From an uncultured delta proteobacterium (lineage in GTDB: Bacteria; Desulfobacterota; Desulfobulbia; Desulfobulbales; Desulfocapsaceae): a DNA stretch of 64,000 nucleotides. The notes beneath the pieces are model-generated. The model was not told the DNA's origin and ran no database searches. It saw only the letters and a program-made list of their open reading frames with translations. How positions within the stretch are numbered: the stretch's first letter is position 1; every line of letters begins with the position of its first letter. The stretch covers positions 31,616 through 95,615 of the forward strand of contig CAIQWD010000090.1 of the NCBI GenBank assembly GCA_903875445.1. The letters are read 5' to 3'. Shown one piece after another: positions 7,662 through 16,654 of this stretch. The position numbers and the translations under genes were made by a program.

Positions 7662-9557
7662 ATGGCGAATTATGATGCAGTGTTTCAGCGGAGTTTGAAG
7701 AATCCTGAAGAATTTTGGGGGGAAGCAGCGCAAAGCATTACTTGGTTTAAGAAATATGACAAGGTTTTAGATTCCTCAAATCCACCGTTTTACAAGTGGT
7801 TTCCCGGTGGCAAAATGAATACCTGCTATAACGCCATCGACCGTCATGTCGAAGGTGGCAGGGCAGATCAAGTTGCAATCATTTATGACAGTCCGGTTAC
7901 CAACACACTTAAAAAAATCACCTATAAAGAACTGCTGGAGCAAGTGTCCACCTTCGCCGGTGCGTTGGCAAGTCAGGGCGTCGTCAAGGGAGACACCGTA
8001 GTTATTTATATGCCGATGATTCCTGAAGCCGCAATAGCCATGTTGGCATGTGCAAGGCTCGGGGCCATTCATTCCGTGGTTTTTGGTGGTTTTGCGCCGC
8101 ATGAGCTGGCAATTCGCATTGATCATGCACAGCCGAAATTATTGATTACTGCTTCCGGAGCGGTTGAAGGCAAAAAAATACTTTCCTATAAGCCGCTTGT
8201 CGATAGTGCAATCGAGCAGTCTACCCATGAAGTGAAGAAGGTAATCCTCTTCCAGCGTGATATCGTCAAGTCCGAGATGATCCCCGGGCGTGATCTTGAC
8301 TGGGCCGACTTGGTAAGCAAGAGTTCGCCTGTCGGTTGCACCGAGGTTGATGCCACCGATCCCTTATACATTCTCTATACTTCCGGCACGACCGGGATGC
8401 CCAAGGGCGTTATTCGTGATAATGGCGGGCATGCCGTAGCACTTTACTGGACCATGAAAAACCTCTACAACATTAATCCCGGCGATGTATGGTGGTCTGC
8501 TTCCGATGTTGGCTGGGTTGTCGGCCATTCCTATATCGTTTATGCGCCCCTTCTGCAAGGTTCAACCACCGTATTTTATGAGGGCAAACCGGTTGGAACT
8601 CCCGATGCAGGTGCTTTCTGGCGGGTCATTTCCCAGCATAAAGTAAAATCGCTGTTTACTGCCCCTACGGCCTTTCGGGCAATCAAAAAAGAGGATCCGC
8701 TGGGAGTTCATTTTGCAAAATATGATACCTCTTGCTTCGAGTGTTTGTATCTTGCCGGTGAACGAACGGATCCCGACACATTACACTGGGCGGAGAAACT
8801 GATCGGTGTTCCGGTCATCGATCATTGGTGGCAGACCGAGACCGGTTGGGCGATCGTCGGCAATTGTCGAGGCATTGAACTGTTACCGATTAAGGAAGGC
8901 TCGCCGACCAAACCCTTGGTAGGTTACGACGTGCGTGTCGTAAACGACGAAGGTGAGGCAGTGCCCAAAGGAACTAATGGAAATATTGTCATCAAGCTGC
9001 CGTTGCCACCAGGCAACCTGACCACTCTCTGGCGAAATGACGAGCGTTTCATAAAATCCTACATGAGCAAGTTTCCCGGGTATTATGAAACCAGCGACGG
9101 CGGGTTCATTGATGCTGATGGCTATGTATATGTAATGGGCCGAATGGATGATGTCATCAATATCGCCGGTCATAGGTTGTCAACCGGCGCCATGGAGGAG
9201 ATTATCTCCAATCATCCCGATATCGCCGAATGTGCCGTGTTCGGTGCCGATGATCAAATGAAAGGCCAATTACCGGTTGGTCTGTTCGTCGTCAAGGCTG
9301 GTGTCACAAGGGATGGCGAGGAAATCAAGAAAGAATTGGTGAAAATGGTTCGAGAAACCATTGGCCCCATCGCCTGCTTCAAGGATGCTATGCAGGTTGT
9401 CCGACTGCCGAAAACCAGATCCGGCAAGATTCTCCGAGGCACCATGCGCTCCATTGCCAATAATCAAGAGTATAGAACCCCATCGACCATTGATGATCCG
9501 GCGATACTTACCGAGATCACTGAAGCTCTGGCAAAAATGGGATATGTGAAAAAATAG
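7662..9557 (+). CDS. prpE: Propionyl-CoA synthetase (AMP-forming)
   Basis: A 631-residue acyl-CoA synthetase related to, but distinct from, the upstream acs. The opening MANYDAVFQRSLKNPEEFW, the ATP loop YTSGTTGMPKG, DHWWQTETGW and GRMDDVINIAGHRLSTGAMEE match propionyl-CoA synthetases. It converts propionate, ATP and CoA to propionyl-CoA, the entry to the methylmalonyl-CoA route encoded just downstream. The C-terminal PKTRSGKILRG carries the lysine that protein acyltransferases modify in PrpE and Acs. The start at ATG 7662 is fixed by AAAGGAG seven bases upstream. The 25 extra residues in the ORF track are upstream noise. A strong terminator separates it from sucC. Upstream palindromes point to regulated expression. 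Confidence 0.93.
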   Translation: MANYDAVFQRSLKNPEEFWGEAAQSITWFKKYDKVLDSSNPPFYKWFPGGKMNTCYNAIDRHVEGGRADQVAIIYDSPVTNTLKKITYKELLEQVSTFAGALASQGVVKGDTVVIYMPMIPEAAIAMLACARLGAIHSVVFGGFAPHELAIRIDHAQPKLLITASGAVEGKKILSYKPLVDSAIEQSTHEVKKVILFQRDIVKSEMIPGRDLDWADLVSKSSPVGCTEVDATDPLYILYTSGTTGMPKGVIRDNGGHAVALYWTMKNLYNINPGDVWWSASDVGWVVGHSYIVYAPLLQGSTTVFYEGKPVGTPDAGAFWRVISQHKVKSLFTAPTAFRAIKKEDPLGVHFAKYDTSCFECLYLAGERTDPDTLHWAEKLIGVPVIDHWWQTETGWAIVGNCRGIELLPIKEGSPTKPLVGYDVRVVNDEGEAVPKGTNGNIVIKLPLPPGNLTTLWRNDERFIKSYMSKFPGYYETSDGGFIDADGYVYVMGRMDDVINIAGHRLSTGAMEEIISNHPDIAECAVFGADDQMKGQLPVGLFVVKAGVTRDGEEIKKELVKMVRETIGPIACFKDAMQVVRLPKTRSGKILRGTMRSIANNQEYRTPSTIDDPAILTEITEALAKMGYVKK

Positions 9558-9570
9558 TGGTTTTTAAACC

Positions 9571-9603
9571 GGGCAGCTGCACTTGATGCAGCTGCCCTTT
9601 TTT
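9571..9603 (+). terminator. Terminator after prpE
   Basis: GGGCAGCTGCA and TGCAGCTGCCC form a perfect 11-bp stem with a 5-base loop, followed by TTTTTT. A second weaker hairpin (GGGGC/GCCCC then TTTT, 9615-9642) follows before sucC. Confidence 0.9.
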
Positions 9604-9658
9604 CATTTCCAAAAGGGGCGAGAGTAATTTTGAGCCCCGTTTTCCTAGGACGGCTTTT

Positions 9659-10816
9659 ATGAAGATTCATGAATACCAGGCGAAAGAACTTTTTCGTAAG
9701 TACAAGGTGCCGACTCCCGAGGGTGGTGTAAGCAACACGGTTCAGGGGATCGAGAAGATTGCCGCAGGTCTTGGCCTGCCCGTGGCTGTCAAGGCTCAGA
9801 TTCATGCCGGAGGCAGAGGCAAGGGTGGTGGTGTTAAGCTGGCTAGAACCAATGAGGATGTTACCCAGGCCGCCAAAGCAATCCTTGGAATGACCCTGGT
9901 GACTAAACAAACGGGTCCGGAAGGGCGGGTTGTAAAGACCATCCTGGTGGAAAAAGGGGTAGCGATCAAGAAAGAGATGTACCTCTCGCTGGTTCCTGAT
10001 CGCAGTACCGCAACGGTGACAATTATTGCCAGCCAGGATGGTGGCATGGATATAGAAGAAGTTGCAGCCAAGACCCCGGAACGGATAATTAAGGTTGCGG
10101 TTAATCCGATCACCGGTATTCGCAGCTATCATGTCGGCCGGGTGATGTTTGGCCTGGAGCTTGAAAAGGAGCTGATGAAAGAGTTTTCGGCGATTCTGAA
10201 AAGCCTCTATACGCTCTTTGTCGACTATGATTGCTCCTTGGTGGAGATTAATCCGCTCATCATTACCGAAGATAACAGAATTATCGCACTCGATGCGAAG
10301 ATGGATATTGATTCGAACGCCCTGTACCGTCACCCCGATGTCCTGGCAATGCATGATCCTAATGAGGATGATCCGACCGAGGCTGAGGCCGCAAAATTTA
10401 ACCTCAATTATATAAATCTCGGCGGTAATGTCGGGAATATGGTCAATGGCGCCGGACTGGCCATGGCAACCATGGATATCATTAAACAGGCAGGGGCTGA
10501 ACCCGCCAATTTCCTTGATGTCGGCGGCGGTGCCAATGCCGAAATGGTGGAAAACGGCTTTCGCATCATCCTCAGTGATTCGAAGGTGAAAGGGATTTTG
10601 ATCAACATTTTTGGGGGGATCCTTCGCTGTGACGTTCTGGCGCAGGGTGTCGTCCAGGCGGCCAAGAAGATAAAATTGTCGGTACCGGTAGTAGTGAGAA
10701 TGGAAGGAACCAATGTTGAAGAAGGCCGAAGAATTCTCAGTGAATCCGGGTTGAAATTGATTAATGCCACTGATCTATCCGATGCCGCAAGAAAAGTTGC
10801 GGAAATTGTCGCCTAG
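9659..10816 (+). CDS. sucC: Succinyl-CoA synthetase beta subunit (ADP-forming)
   Basis: A 385-residue ATP-grasp subunit. It opens with MKIHEYQAKELFRKYKVPTPEGG, carries the glycine-rich ATP loop region (AQIHAGGRGKGGGVKL), VEINPLIITED with metal-binding residues, and the C-terminal GGILRCDVLAQGVVQAAK that contacts the alpha subunit. With SucD it interconverts succinyl-CoA and succinate with substrate-level phosphorylation, the energy-yielding step when propionate is oxidised through succinate. Length is normal. The ribosome binding site is weak (CCTAGGACGG). sucD follows after 36 bases, then the transcarboxylase genes, so the cluster is probably one transcription unit. Confidence 0.96.
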   Translation: MKIHEYQAKELFRKYKVPTPEGGVSNTVQGIEKIAAGLGLPVAVKAQIHAGGRGKGGGVKLARTNEDVTQAAKAILGMTLVTKQTGPEGRVVKTILVEKGVAIKKEMYLSLVPDRSTATVTIIASQDGGMDIEEVAAKTPERIIKVAVNPITGIRSYHVGRVMFGLELEKELMKEFSAILKSLYTLFVDYDCSLVEINPLIITEDNRIIALDAKMDIDSNALYRHPDVLAMHDPNEDDPTEAEAAKFNLNYINLGGNVGNMVNGAGLAMATMDIIKQAGAEPANFLDVGGGANAEMVENGFRIILSDSKVKGILINIFGGILRCDVLAQGVVQAAKKIKLSVPVVVRMEGTNVEEGRRILSESGLKLINATDLSDAARKVAEIVA

Positions 10817-10852
10817 GCAAACGCATTAGAAAATATACTTTGGAAGGAAAAA

Positions 10853-11728
10853 ATGAGCATTTTAATCAACTCAGAAACGCGTGTGCTTGTCCAGGGAATT
10901 ACAGGCAAAGAAGGGCAGTTCCATACCCAGCAGTGTATTGCATATGGCACCAAGGTCGTCGCTGGGGTTACCCCGGGAAAAGGCGGTCAGAAGATGGATG
11001 GGGTGCCGGTTTTCAATACCGTACAGGACGCTCGGGACAAGACCGGAGCCAATGCCTCAATGATTCTCGTCCCCCCTCCTTTTGCCGCCGATGCCATTCT
11101 CGAGGCGATAGATGCCGGAGTGGAGGTAATTGTCTGCATAACTGAAGGTGTGCCGGTGATGGATATGCTCAGGGTAAAAAATTACCTTGCTACCAAGCCG
11201 ACAATAAGGCTGATCGGCCCCAATTGTCCCGGTATAATCACACCCGGTGAATGCAAGATAGGAATTATGCCCGGAGCCATTCACACCCCCGGCGGACCGG
11301 TTGGCGTCGTGTCCCGTTCAGGAACCCTTACCTATGAAGTCGTGCACCAGTTAACCCAAGTCGGGCTCGGCCAGACGACATGTGTCGGCATTGGTGGCGA
11401 TCCGGTAAATGGTACGGGGTTCATTGACTGTCTGAAGGCTTTCAATGAAGACCCGGCAACCAAGGCGGTGGTCATGGTCGGAGAAATCGGCGGTAATGCC
11501 GAGGAGCAAGCTTCGGCATGGATAAAAGCAAATATGAAAAAACCAGTGGTTGGTTTTATCGCCGGACTCACTGCGCCTCCCGGTAGACGGATGGGACATG
11601 CCGGTGCCATTGTCAGTGGTGGGCAGGGGACTGCTTCCGCCAAAATCGAAGCCATGCAGCAATGCGGTATTTACGTCTGTAAAGATCTTGGTTCCCTGGG
11701 GCGACTGTGCAAGGAAGTTTTTACCTGA
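10853..11728 (+). CDS. sucD: Succinyl-CoA synthetase alpha subunit
   Basis: A 291-residue subunit with an N-terminal CoA-binding Rossmann fold ([26 protein letters not shown]), [20 protein letters not shown] in the middle, and [21 protein letters not shown], whose histidine is the phosphorylated catalytic residue. It forms the active enzyme with SucC from the preceding gene. GGAAGGAAAAA precedes the ATG. The length matches the family. Confidence 0.96.
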   Translation: MSILINSETRVLVQGITGKEGQFHTQQCIAYGTKVVAGVTPGKGGQKMDGVPVFNTVQDARDKTGANASMILVPPPFAADAILEAIDAGVEVIVCITEGVPVMDMLRVKNYLATKPTIRLIGPNCPGIITPGECKIGIMPGAIHTPGGPVGVVSRSGTLTYEVVHQLTQVGLGQTTCVGIGGDPVNGTGFIDCLKAFNEDPATKAVVMVGEIGGNAEEQASAWIKANMKKPVVGFIAGLTAPPGRRMGHAGAIVSGGQGTASAKIEAMQQCGIYVCKDLGSLGRLCKEVFT

Positions 11729-11863
11729 TCCCGATTAACGGAATTAATCTCCTTGCAGCAATTCTTGACACACCATAGGAAGAGTTGTGTGAAGAGGGAT
11801 TAAAAACCAGCCTCAGATGGTGACATGCCGGAAACACAAGGATTTTTCTTTCAAGGAGAAACT

Positions 11864-13414
11864 ATGAAGACTGATGACCAACTGGAACATCTAAGAAAAC
11901 TGAGAGATGAAGCCCGCTTGGGCGGTGGTCAAAAAAGAATCGATAAGCAGCATGAAAAAGGTCTGATGACCGCCAGGGAGCGCATTGATCTGCTTTTGGA
12001 TAAGGGTTCTTTCGAAGAATTCGATATGTTCAAGACCCATAGATGCAGGGATTTTGGCATGGATCAACAGGTCTTTTTGGGAGACGGTGTAGTTACCGGG
12101 CATGGCACGGTCGATGGTCGTATTGTCTATGTTTTTGCCCAGGATTTCACGGTACTTGGAGGTTCCCTGTCGGAAACCTTTGCCGAAAAAATCTGCAAGA
12201 TAATGGATCTCGCCATGAAAAATGGCGCTCCCGTGGTCGGCTTGAATGATTCCGGCGGGGCGCGCATTCAGGAAGGAATTGAGAGTCTTGCCGGTTATTC
12301 GGAAATTTTTCAACGCAATGTTATGGCCTCTGGGGTTGTTCCGCAGATCTCGGCGATTTTTGGCCCCTGTGCCGGTGGGGCGGTATATTCGCCGGCCCTC
12401 ACCGACTTTGTTATCATGGTCCAGAAGAAATCCTATATGTTTCTCACCGGCCCGAAGGTCGTCAAGTCGGTGACCCATGAAGATGTCAGCGAAGAAACTT
12501 TGGGCGGGGCGGCGATGCATGCCAGTCGCAGCGGGGTTGTTGATTATCCTGCTGGGTCAGGTGCCGATGCTATTGCCTATGTTCGCCGGCTGCTTTCCTT
12601 TCTGCCGCAGAATAATATGGAAAATCCTCCCCTTTTACCCTGCACCGATCCGCCCGATCGGGAGATTGTTGCACTCAACCAGATTATTCCTGAAAATCCC
12701 AATGCTGCCTACGACATGAAGGAAGTTATCCTGCAAACAGTAGATAACAATGATTTTTTTGAGGTTAAGGAAAACTTCGCACCGAATCTTTTAGTCGGGT
12801 TTGCCAGGTATAACGGGATGAGTGTCGGGATAGTTGCCAACCAACCGGCCCATCTCTCCGGCGTTCTTGATATCGACTCCTCAATAAAGGGCGCTCGTTT
12901 TGTCAGGTTCTGCGATTGTTTCAATATTCCGGTTGTTACCTTTGTCGATGTTCCGGGCTTTTTGCCGGGAACGGCTCAAGAATTTGGCGGAGTTATCCGT
13001 AACGGTGCCAAAATTCTCTATGCCTTTGCCGAGGCGACTATCCCTAAGGTAACTGTTATCACGAGAAAGGCGTATGGCGGAGCTTATTGCGTTATGTCTT
13101 CCAAGCATTTGCGCGGCGATATTAACTACGCCTGGCCCACAGCCGAAATTGCGGTAATGGGAGCAAGGGGCGCTGCTGGAGTATTGTATGGCAAGGATGC
13201 CCAAAAAGCCCCGGATCCAAGGGCATTTTTGGCAGAAAAGGAGAAGGAGTACCAGGATGCTGTTGCCAATCCCTACGTCGCTGCCCAACGCGGTTATATC
13301 GATGATATAATCGAGCCGTCGAAAACCCGGGCACGAATCATCAAGTCGCTGGGCCTTCTCCAGAATAAGCGAGATACAAATCCGATGAAAAAGCATGGCA
13401 ATATACCACTATAA
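11864..13414 (+). CDS. mmdA: Methylmalonyl-CoA carboxyltransferase 12S subunit (acyl-CoA carboxylase beta type)
   Basis: A 516-residue carboxyltransferase of the PccB/MmdA family. It has the two crotonase-like halves: [27 protein letters not shown] and [18 protein letters not shown] in the N half; [28 protein letters not shown] and [19 protein letters not shown] in the C half. It moves a carboxyl group between methylmalonyl-CoA and biotin. No biotin carboxylase or membrane decarboxylase subunit is visible nearby, but a pyruvate-type 5S protein with a biotin domain is, so a transcarboxylase making oxaloacetate from pyruvate is favoured over propionyl-CoA carboxylase. The start is moved to ATG 11864 because CAAGGAG lies six bases before it. 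The 13 upstream codons in the track are noise. Confidence 0.9.
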   Translation: MKTDDQLEHLRKLRDEARLGGGQKRIDKQHEKGLMTARERIDLLLDKGSFEEFDMFKTHRCRDFGMDQQVFLGDGVVTGHGTVDGRIVYVFAQDFTVLGGSLSETFAEKICKIMDLAMKNGAPVVGLNDSGGARIQEGIESLAGYSEIFQRNVMASGVVPQISAIFGPCAGGAVYSPALTDFVIMVQKKSYMFLTGPKVVKSVTHEDVSEETLGGAAMHASRSGVVDYPAGSGADAIAYVRRLLSFLPQNNMENPPLLPCTDPPDREIVALNQIIPENPNAAYDMKEVILQTVDNNDFFEVKENFAPNLLVGFARYNGMSVGIVANQPAHLSGVLDIDSSIKGARFVRFCDCFNIPVVTFVDVPGFLPGTAQEFGGVIRNGAKILYAFAEATIPKVTVITRKAYGGAYCVMSSKHLRGDINYAWPTAEIAVMGARGAAGVLYGKDAQKAPDPRAFLAEKEKEYQDAVANPYVAAQRGYIDDIIEPSKTRARIIKSLGLLQNKRDTNPMKKHGNIPL

Positions 13415-13452
13415 CAGTCGCAAACAAGCCTGAGTATCATTAGGAGATCCAC

Positions 13453-13737
13453 ATGACAGTGAAGATTTTTATTAGACGCAAGGTGCAGGTTAATAATTCT
13501 GCAGAACTGACCCTTCTCCTCAAAAAATTGCGGGCTCTCGCTCTAGGACAACCCGGCTATCTTTCAGGAGAGACCTTCAATAGGATAGATAAAAAGGACG
13601 AATGCATGGTGATTGGTACCTGGCGTTCGGTGGAAGACTGGAACAACTGGGTGAACAATCCGAAACGCATCGAAGTTCAGGCGGAGATAGACAGACTCCT
13701 TGGCGAGGAAACAGAATACGCCATGTACAGCGTCTAA
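13453..13737 (+). CDS. Antibiotic biosynthesis monooxygenase (ABM) fold protein
   Basis: A 94-residue protein of the small ferredoxin-like ABM family: hydrophobic first strand (VKIFIRRKVQ), a helix with ELTLLLKKLRALALGQPGYLSGETF, then MVIGTWRSVEDWNNWVNNPKRIEVQAEIDRLL. ABM proteins act in heme or quinone chemistry or as small-molecule sensors; many have no assigned role. It sits between the 12S gene and the 5S/biotin gene and has its own ribosome binding site (TAGGAGATCCAC), so it is probably co-expressed with the transcarboxylase. A catalytic role there is not established. Confidence 0.8.
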   Translation: MTVKIFIRRKVQVNNSAELTLLLKKLRALALGQPGYLSGETFNRIDKKDECMVIGTWRSVEDWNNWVNNPKRIEVQAEIDRLLGEETEYAMYSV

Positions 13738-13826
13738 GATTGAGGTGTTCAAGACAAACAGTCGGGATTTTCATGCCGCCCATGGTACTGCTTTTTGCGT
13801 ATCGGGTAGTGGAGGTAATAAAAATT

Positions 13827-14045
13827 ATGGGTGATGTGATGGCAGGTCAAAGAAAGAAAATGGCTGCCGCCCTGGCGGCCGTCAGTCTCTATCTGCAACA
13901 GGAGGAGGCTATGGCAACCCAAGAGCAGCATGCACTTCCGAAGACACCGCAGAGTTTTGAGTTCAGCCAGTGGGGACAGAGTGGGCGGCAGGAAATGATG
14001 GCCATGCGGAAATTAATTCAGCTGAGAGCGTTTACGCGCTTTTAA
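13827..14045 (+). CDS. Small transcarboxylase-associated protein (72 residues)
   Basis: The reading frame from ATG 13827, with GGAGGT ten bases upstream, encodes 72 residues. It has a basic start, an alanine-rich amphipathic helix (MAGQRKKMAAALAAVSLYLQQEEAM), a linker, and a polar C-terminus (FEFSQWGQSGRQEMMAMRKLIQLR). The helix resembles the cytoplasmic tail of OadG/MmdC-like subunits and the short epsilon-like subunits of acyl-CoA carboxylases, which bridge the carboxyltransferase and biotin proteins. No membrane helix is present. It lies immediately before the 5S/biotin gene. The ORF track places it inside a longer frame starting at 13602 that overlaps the ABM gene. An accessory or assembly subunit is the likely role. 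Confidence 0.65.
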   Translation: MGDVMAGQRKKMAAALAAVSLYLQQEEAMATQEQHALPKTPQSFEFSQWGQSGRQEMMAMRKLIQLRAFTRF

Positions 14046-14087
14046 TAGCATCAATAGCTAATGATGAGGAAAGAGGAGACACATATA

Positions 14088-16055
14088 ATGAGCGATCAAG
14101 TGAAGATGACCCCGTTGAACTATTCCGCAGATCGGCCTAAGGCAAAGAATCCTGTGAAGATCATGGATCTGTCGTTGCGTGACGGCCATCAGTCCCTTTT
14201 CGCTACCCGTGGGCGTACGGAGGATATGATCCCGGTAGCCGAGTTGATGGACGAGGTTGGGTTCTGGGCAATCGAAACCTGGGGTGGCGCTACCTTCGAT
14301 ACCATGCACCGTTTTCTCAACGAGGATCCTTGGGAGCGTTTGCGCACCTTGAAACGCTATATCAAAAAAACCCCTTTCTCCATGCTGCTGCGGGCGCAGA
14401 ACCTTGTCGGTTATCGGAACTATGCCGACGACCTGGCCTTTGCTTTTGTTGAGCGAGCAGCGGAAAACGGTATGGATATCTTCAGGACCTTTGATGCCTT
14501 AAACGATTATCGCAACTTTGAGACGGTGGTCAAACAGATTAAAAAAAGCGGCAAACATTTTCAAGGCTGCATCTGTTACACCCTCACCGAACCACGTCTT
14601 GGTGGGGAAGTTTACAATCTCGAGTATTATACGGATAGGGCAAAAACCCTGGAATCGATGGGGGCCGATTCCGTGTGTGTCAAGGATATGGCCGGGTTGC
14701 TGGCTCCCTACGATGCCTATCCACTCATCAAGGCCCTGAAAAAGGCGGTGAAGATACCCATTCACCTGCACAGCCATTTTACCTCCGGCATGTCGCCGAT
14801 GACCCACCTCAAGGCCATCGAGGCGGGCGTCGATATTATCGATACCTGCATGACTCCCTACGCTTACAGAACCTCCCATGCGGCTGTTGAGCCGTTGGTT
14901 ATGGCCCTTTTGGGGACAAATCGCGATACCGGCTTTGATATTAAGAAACTTGCCGAAATTAATGATATTTTCGAGAAACAGGTGATGCCGAAATACAAGC
15001 ACCTGCTCGATGACTCGAAGGTTTCCATTATCGATATCAATGTACTGCTGCATCAGACCCCGGGCGGCATGTTGTCGAACCTGGTCAATCAATTGCGGGA
15101 GATGGACGCCCTCGATAAGATTGATGAGGTGTACAAAGAACTGCCAAGGGTGCGCAAAGACCTCGGTCAGATCCCCCTTGTTACCCCGACAAGCCAGATC
15201 GTCGGAGTGCAGACCGTCAACAATGTCCTGCATGACACTCCCGGTGAACGATACAAGATGATTACCGGTCAGGTGAAAGATCTCTGTTTCGGATTGTATG
15301 GCAAGACGGCTGTGCCTATTAATGCGGAATTGCAAGCAAAGGCTCTGAAAGGCTATCCCCGTGGAGAAAAACCGATCACCTGCCGTCCAGCCGAGGTTCT
15401 AGAACCGGAACTGGCCAAGGCGAAAGCCGAGATCGGTGATTTGGCAGCAGATATGGATGACCTCATTTTGTATGCCCAGTTCCCGGTCACCGGTAAGAAA
15501 TTCCTTGAATGGAAGTATGGTAAAGCCGAGGTGCCCGCCAGTGTGCTGCCGATTACTATTGAAGATGTGAAGAAAAAAGATGAACTTGTGAAAAAGGCTT
15601 TGGCCGGTAAACTCGTTGAGGTGAAGCAGGTCGAAAAACCACTGAAGACTCAATCGGTCAGAACCTTTAACGTTTTCATCGATGATGAATTCTATGCGGT
15701 CGAGGTTGATCCCGTAGGAAACACCCATCTTGTGTCTCCTCCCCAGCCAGCTGTCGCCGCCCCTGCCGCGGCCCCGGTCGCCGCTGCCCCATTGAAGGCC
15801 CCGGCTCCCGCCCCGGCCCCGGAACCGGCACATCTAGGGGAGGGAACGGTTCTTCTGGCGCCTATGCCTGGAATGATCGTTAAATATATGGTAAAAGCTG
15901 GAGATCAGGTAAAACAAGGCGACCCCATTGTTATCCTTGAAGCCATGAAGATGGAAAATGCCCTTACCGCACCCTGTGCGGGGAAGGTTCAGGGTATCAA
16001 ATTTTCCAGTGGTGACACTGTGGCAAAAGGTGCCGTTCTCTGTGTGATCGATTAA
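14088..16055 (+). CDS. Methylmalonyl-CoA carboxyltransferase 5S subunit fused to biotin carrier (OadA/PycB-like)
   Basis: A 655-residue protein. Residues about 20-320 are an HMGL-like TIM barrel (KIMDLSLRDGHQSLFATRGRTEDM; the metal-binding LHLHSHF..GM region). A conserved carboxylase domain follows to about 500, then an alanine/proline hinge, then a biotinyl domain ending with EAMKMENALTAP, whose central lysine carries biotin. It transfers carboxyl between biotin and pyruvate/oxaloacetate. In Propionibacterium the 5S and 1.3S parts are separate; here they are one chain, as in oxaloacetate decarboxylase alpha. The start is ATG 14088, with AGAGGAG nine bases upstream. With the 12S subunit it would make oxaloacetate plus propionyl-CoA reversibly. 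Its alternative use as pyruvate carboxylase B would need a biotin carboxylase not seen here. Confidence 0.88.
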   Translation: MSDQVKMTPLNYSADRPKAKNPVKIMDLSLRDGHQSLFATRGRTEDMIPVAELMDEVGFWAIETWGGATFDTMHRFLNEDPWERLRTLKRYIKKTPFSMLLRAQNLVGYRNYADDLAFAFVERAAENGMDIFRTFDALNDYRNFETVVKQIKKSGKHFQGCICYTLTEPRLGGEVYNLEYYTDRAKTLESMGADSVCVKDMAGLLAPYDAYPLIKALKKAVKIPIHLHSHFTSGMSPMTHLKAIEAGVDIIDTCMTPYAYRTSHAAVEPLVMALLGTNRDTGFDIKKLAEINDIFEKQVMPKYKHLLDDSKVSIIDINVLLHQTPGGMLSNLVNQLREMDALDKIDEVYKELPRVRKDLGQIPLVTPTSQIVGVQTVNNVLHDTPGERYKMITGQVKDLCFGLYGKTAVPINAELQAKALKGYPRGEKPITCRPAEVLEPELAKAKAEIGDLAADMDDLILYAQFPVTGKKFLEWKYGKAEVPASVLPITIEDVKKKDELVKKALAGKLVEVKQVEKPLKTQSVRTFNVFIDDEFYAVEVDPVGNTHLVSPPQPAVAAPAAAPVAAAPLKAPAPAPAPEPAHLGEGTVLLAPMPGMIVKYMVKAGDQVKQGDPIVILEAMKMENALTAPCAGKVQGIKFSSGDTVAKGAVLCVID

Positions 16056-16058
16056 CCT

Positions 16059-16093
16059 TGATGGGGCACGGGACTAAATCTTGTGCCCCATCA
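16059..16093 (+). terminator. Hairpin after the 5S/biotin gene
   Basis: TGATGGGGCAC pairs perfectly with GTGCCCCATCA (11 bp, 13-base loop), followed by the T-rich GTCTTTCGTTTTT. It probably ends or attenuates transcription before the gamma carbonic anhydrase gene, whose start lies 23 bases further on. Confidence 0.65.
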
Positions 16094-16115
16094 GTCTTTC
16101 GTTTTTGGGGTGTTT

Positions 16116-16625
16116 ATGATAATAAAAGAGCTGAATGGACATACCCCGAAGTTCGGTAAGGATTGTTTTTTGGCCGAGAATGCCGTCATCGTTGGTGATG
16201 TGGTGATGGGTGATCAGTGCAGTATCTGGTACAATGCCGTGATTCGTGGCGATGTTCACTATATTCGCATGGGTAACAAGGTGAACATACAGGATGGCGC
16301 CGTAGTTCACTGTACCTATCAGAAATCGCCGACCACTATCGGCAATAACGTCTCGGTTGGCCACAATGCCATCGTGCACGGCTGCACTATTCAGGATAAT
16401 GTGCTGGTGGGAATGGGGGCGATTGTCATGGATGATTGTGTCGTCGAAAGCAATTCAATTGTAGCTGCCGGTGCCGTGGTCACCCAAGGTACACGTGTAG
16501 AGGCGGGGACGATCTATGCCGGTGTACCGGCCAGGAAGGTGAAAGATATCAGCCGCGAGCTGATCTCCGGTGAAATTGAAAGGATAGCCAACAACTATAT
16601 CAAATACGCCGGCTGGTACAAATAG
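16116..16625 (+). CDS. Gamma-class carbonic anhydrase-like hexapeptide protein
   Basis: A 169-residue left-handed beta-helix protein built of hexapeptide repeats. Candidate zinc ligands are His in VVHCT and the two His in SVGHNAIVHGC, as in gamma carbonic anhydrases of the YrdA/PaaY type. It may supply or remove bicarbonate, which suits a neighbourhood of carboxyl transfer, but many members of this family bind CoA-linked substrates instead. Start ATG 16116 follows a GGGG ribosome binding site; the GTG at 16083 in the track lies inside the hairpin of the preceding terminator. It converges with meaB. Confidence 0.82.
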   Translation: MIIKELNGHTPKFGKDCFLAENAVIVGDVVMGDQCSIWYNAVIRGDVHYIRMGNKVNIQDGAVVHCTYQKSPTTIGNNVSVGHNAIVHGCTIQDNVLVGMGAIVMDDCVVESNSIVAAGAVVTQGTRVEAGTIYAGVPARKVKDISRELISGEIERIANNYIKYAGWYK

Positions 16626-16654
16626 CAGCTTTGCAGTCAGCCCTGCAACCGTTT

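Noticed and set aside
9464-10354. 296-codon minus-strand frame over prpE and sucC
   Set aside because: Antisense shadow crossing a strong terminator.
14499-15335. 278-codon minus-strand frame inside the 5S/biotin gene
   Set aside because: Shadow of the coding strand; no motif.
11864-16055. Propionyl-CoA carboxylase or sodium-pumping methylmalonyl-CoA decarboxylase
   Set aside because: No biotin carboxylase and no membrane beta subunit are encoded nearby, whereas the biotin protein carries a pyruvate-type 5S domain, so a transcarboxylase fits better.
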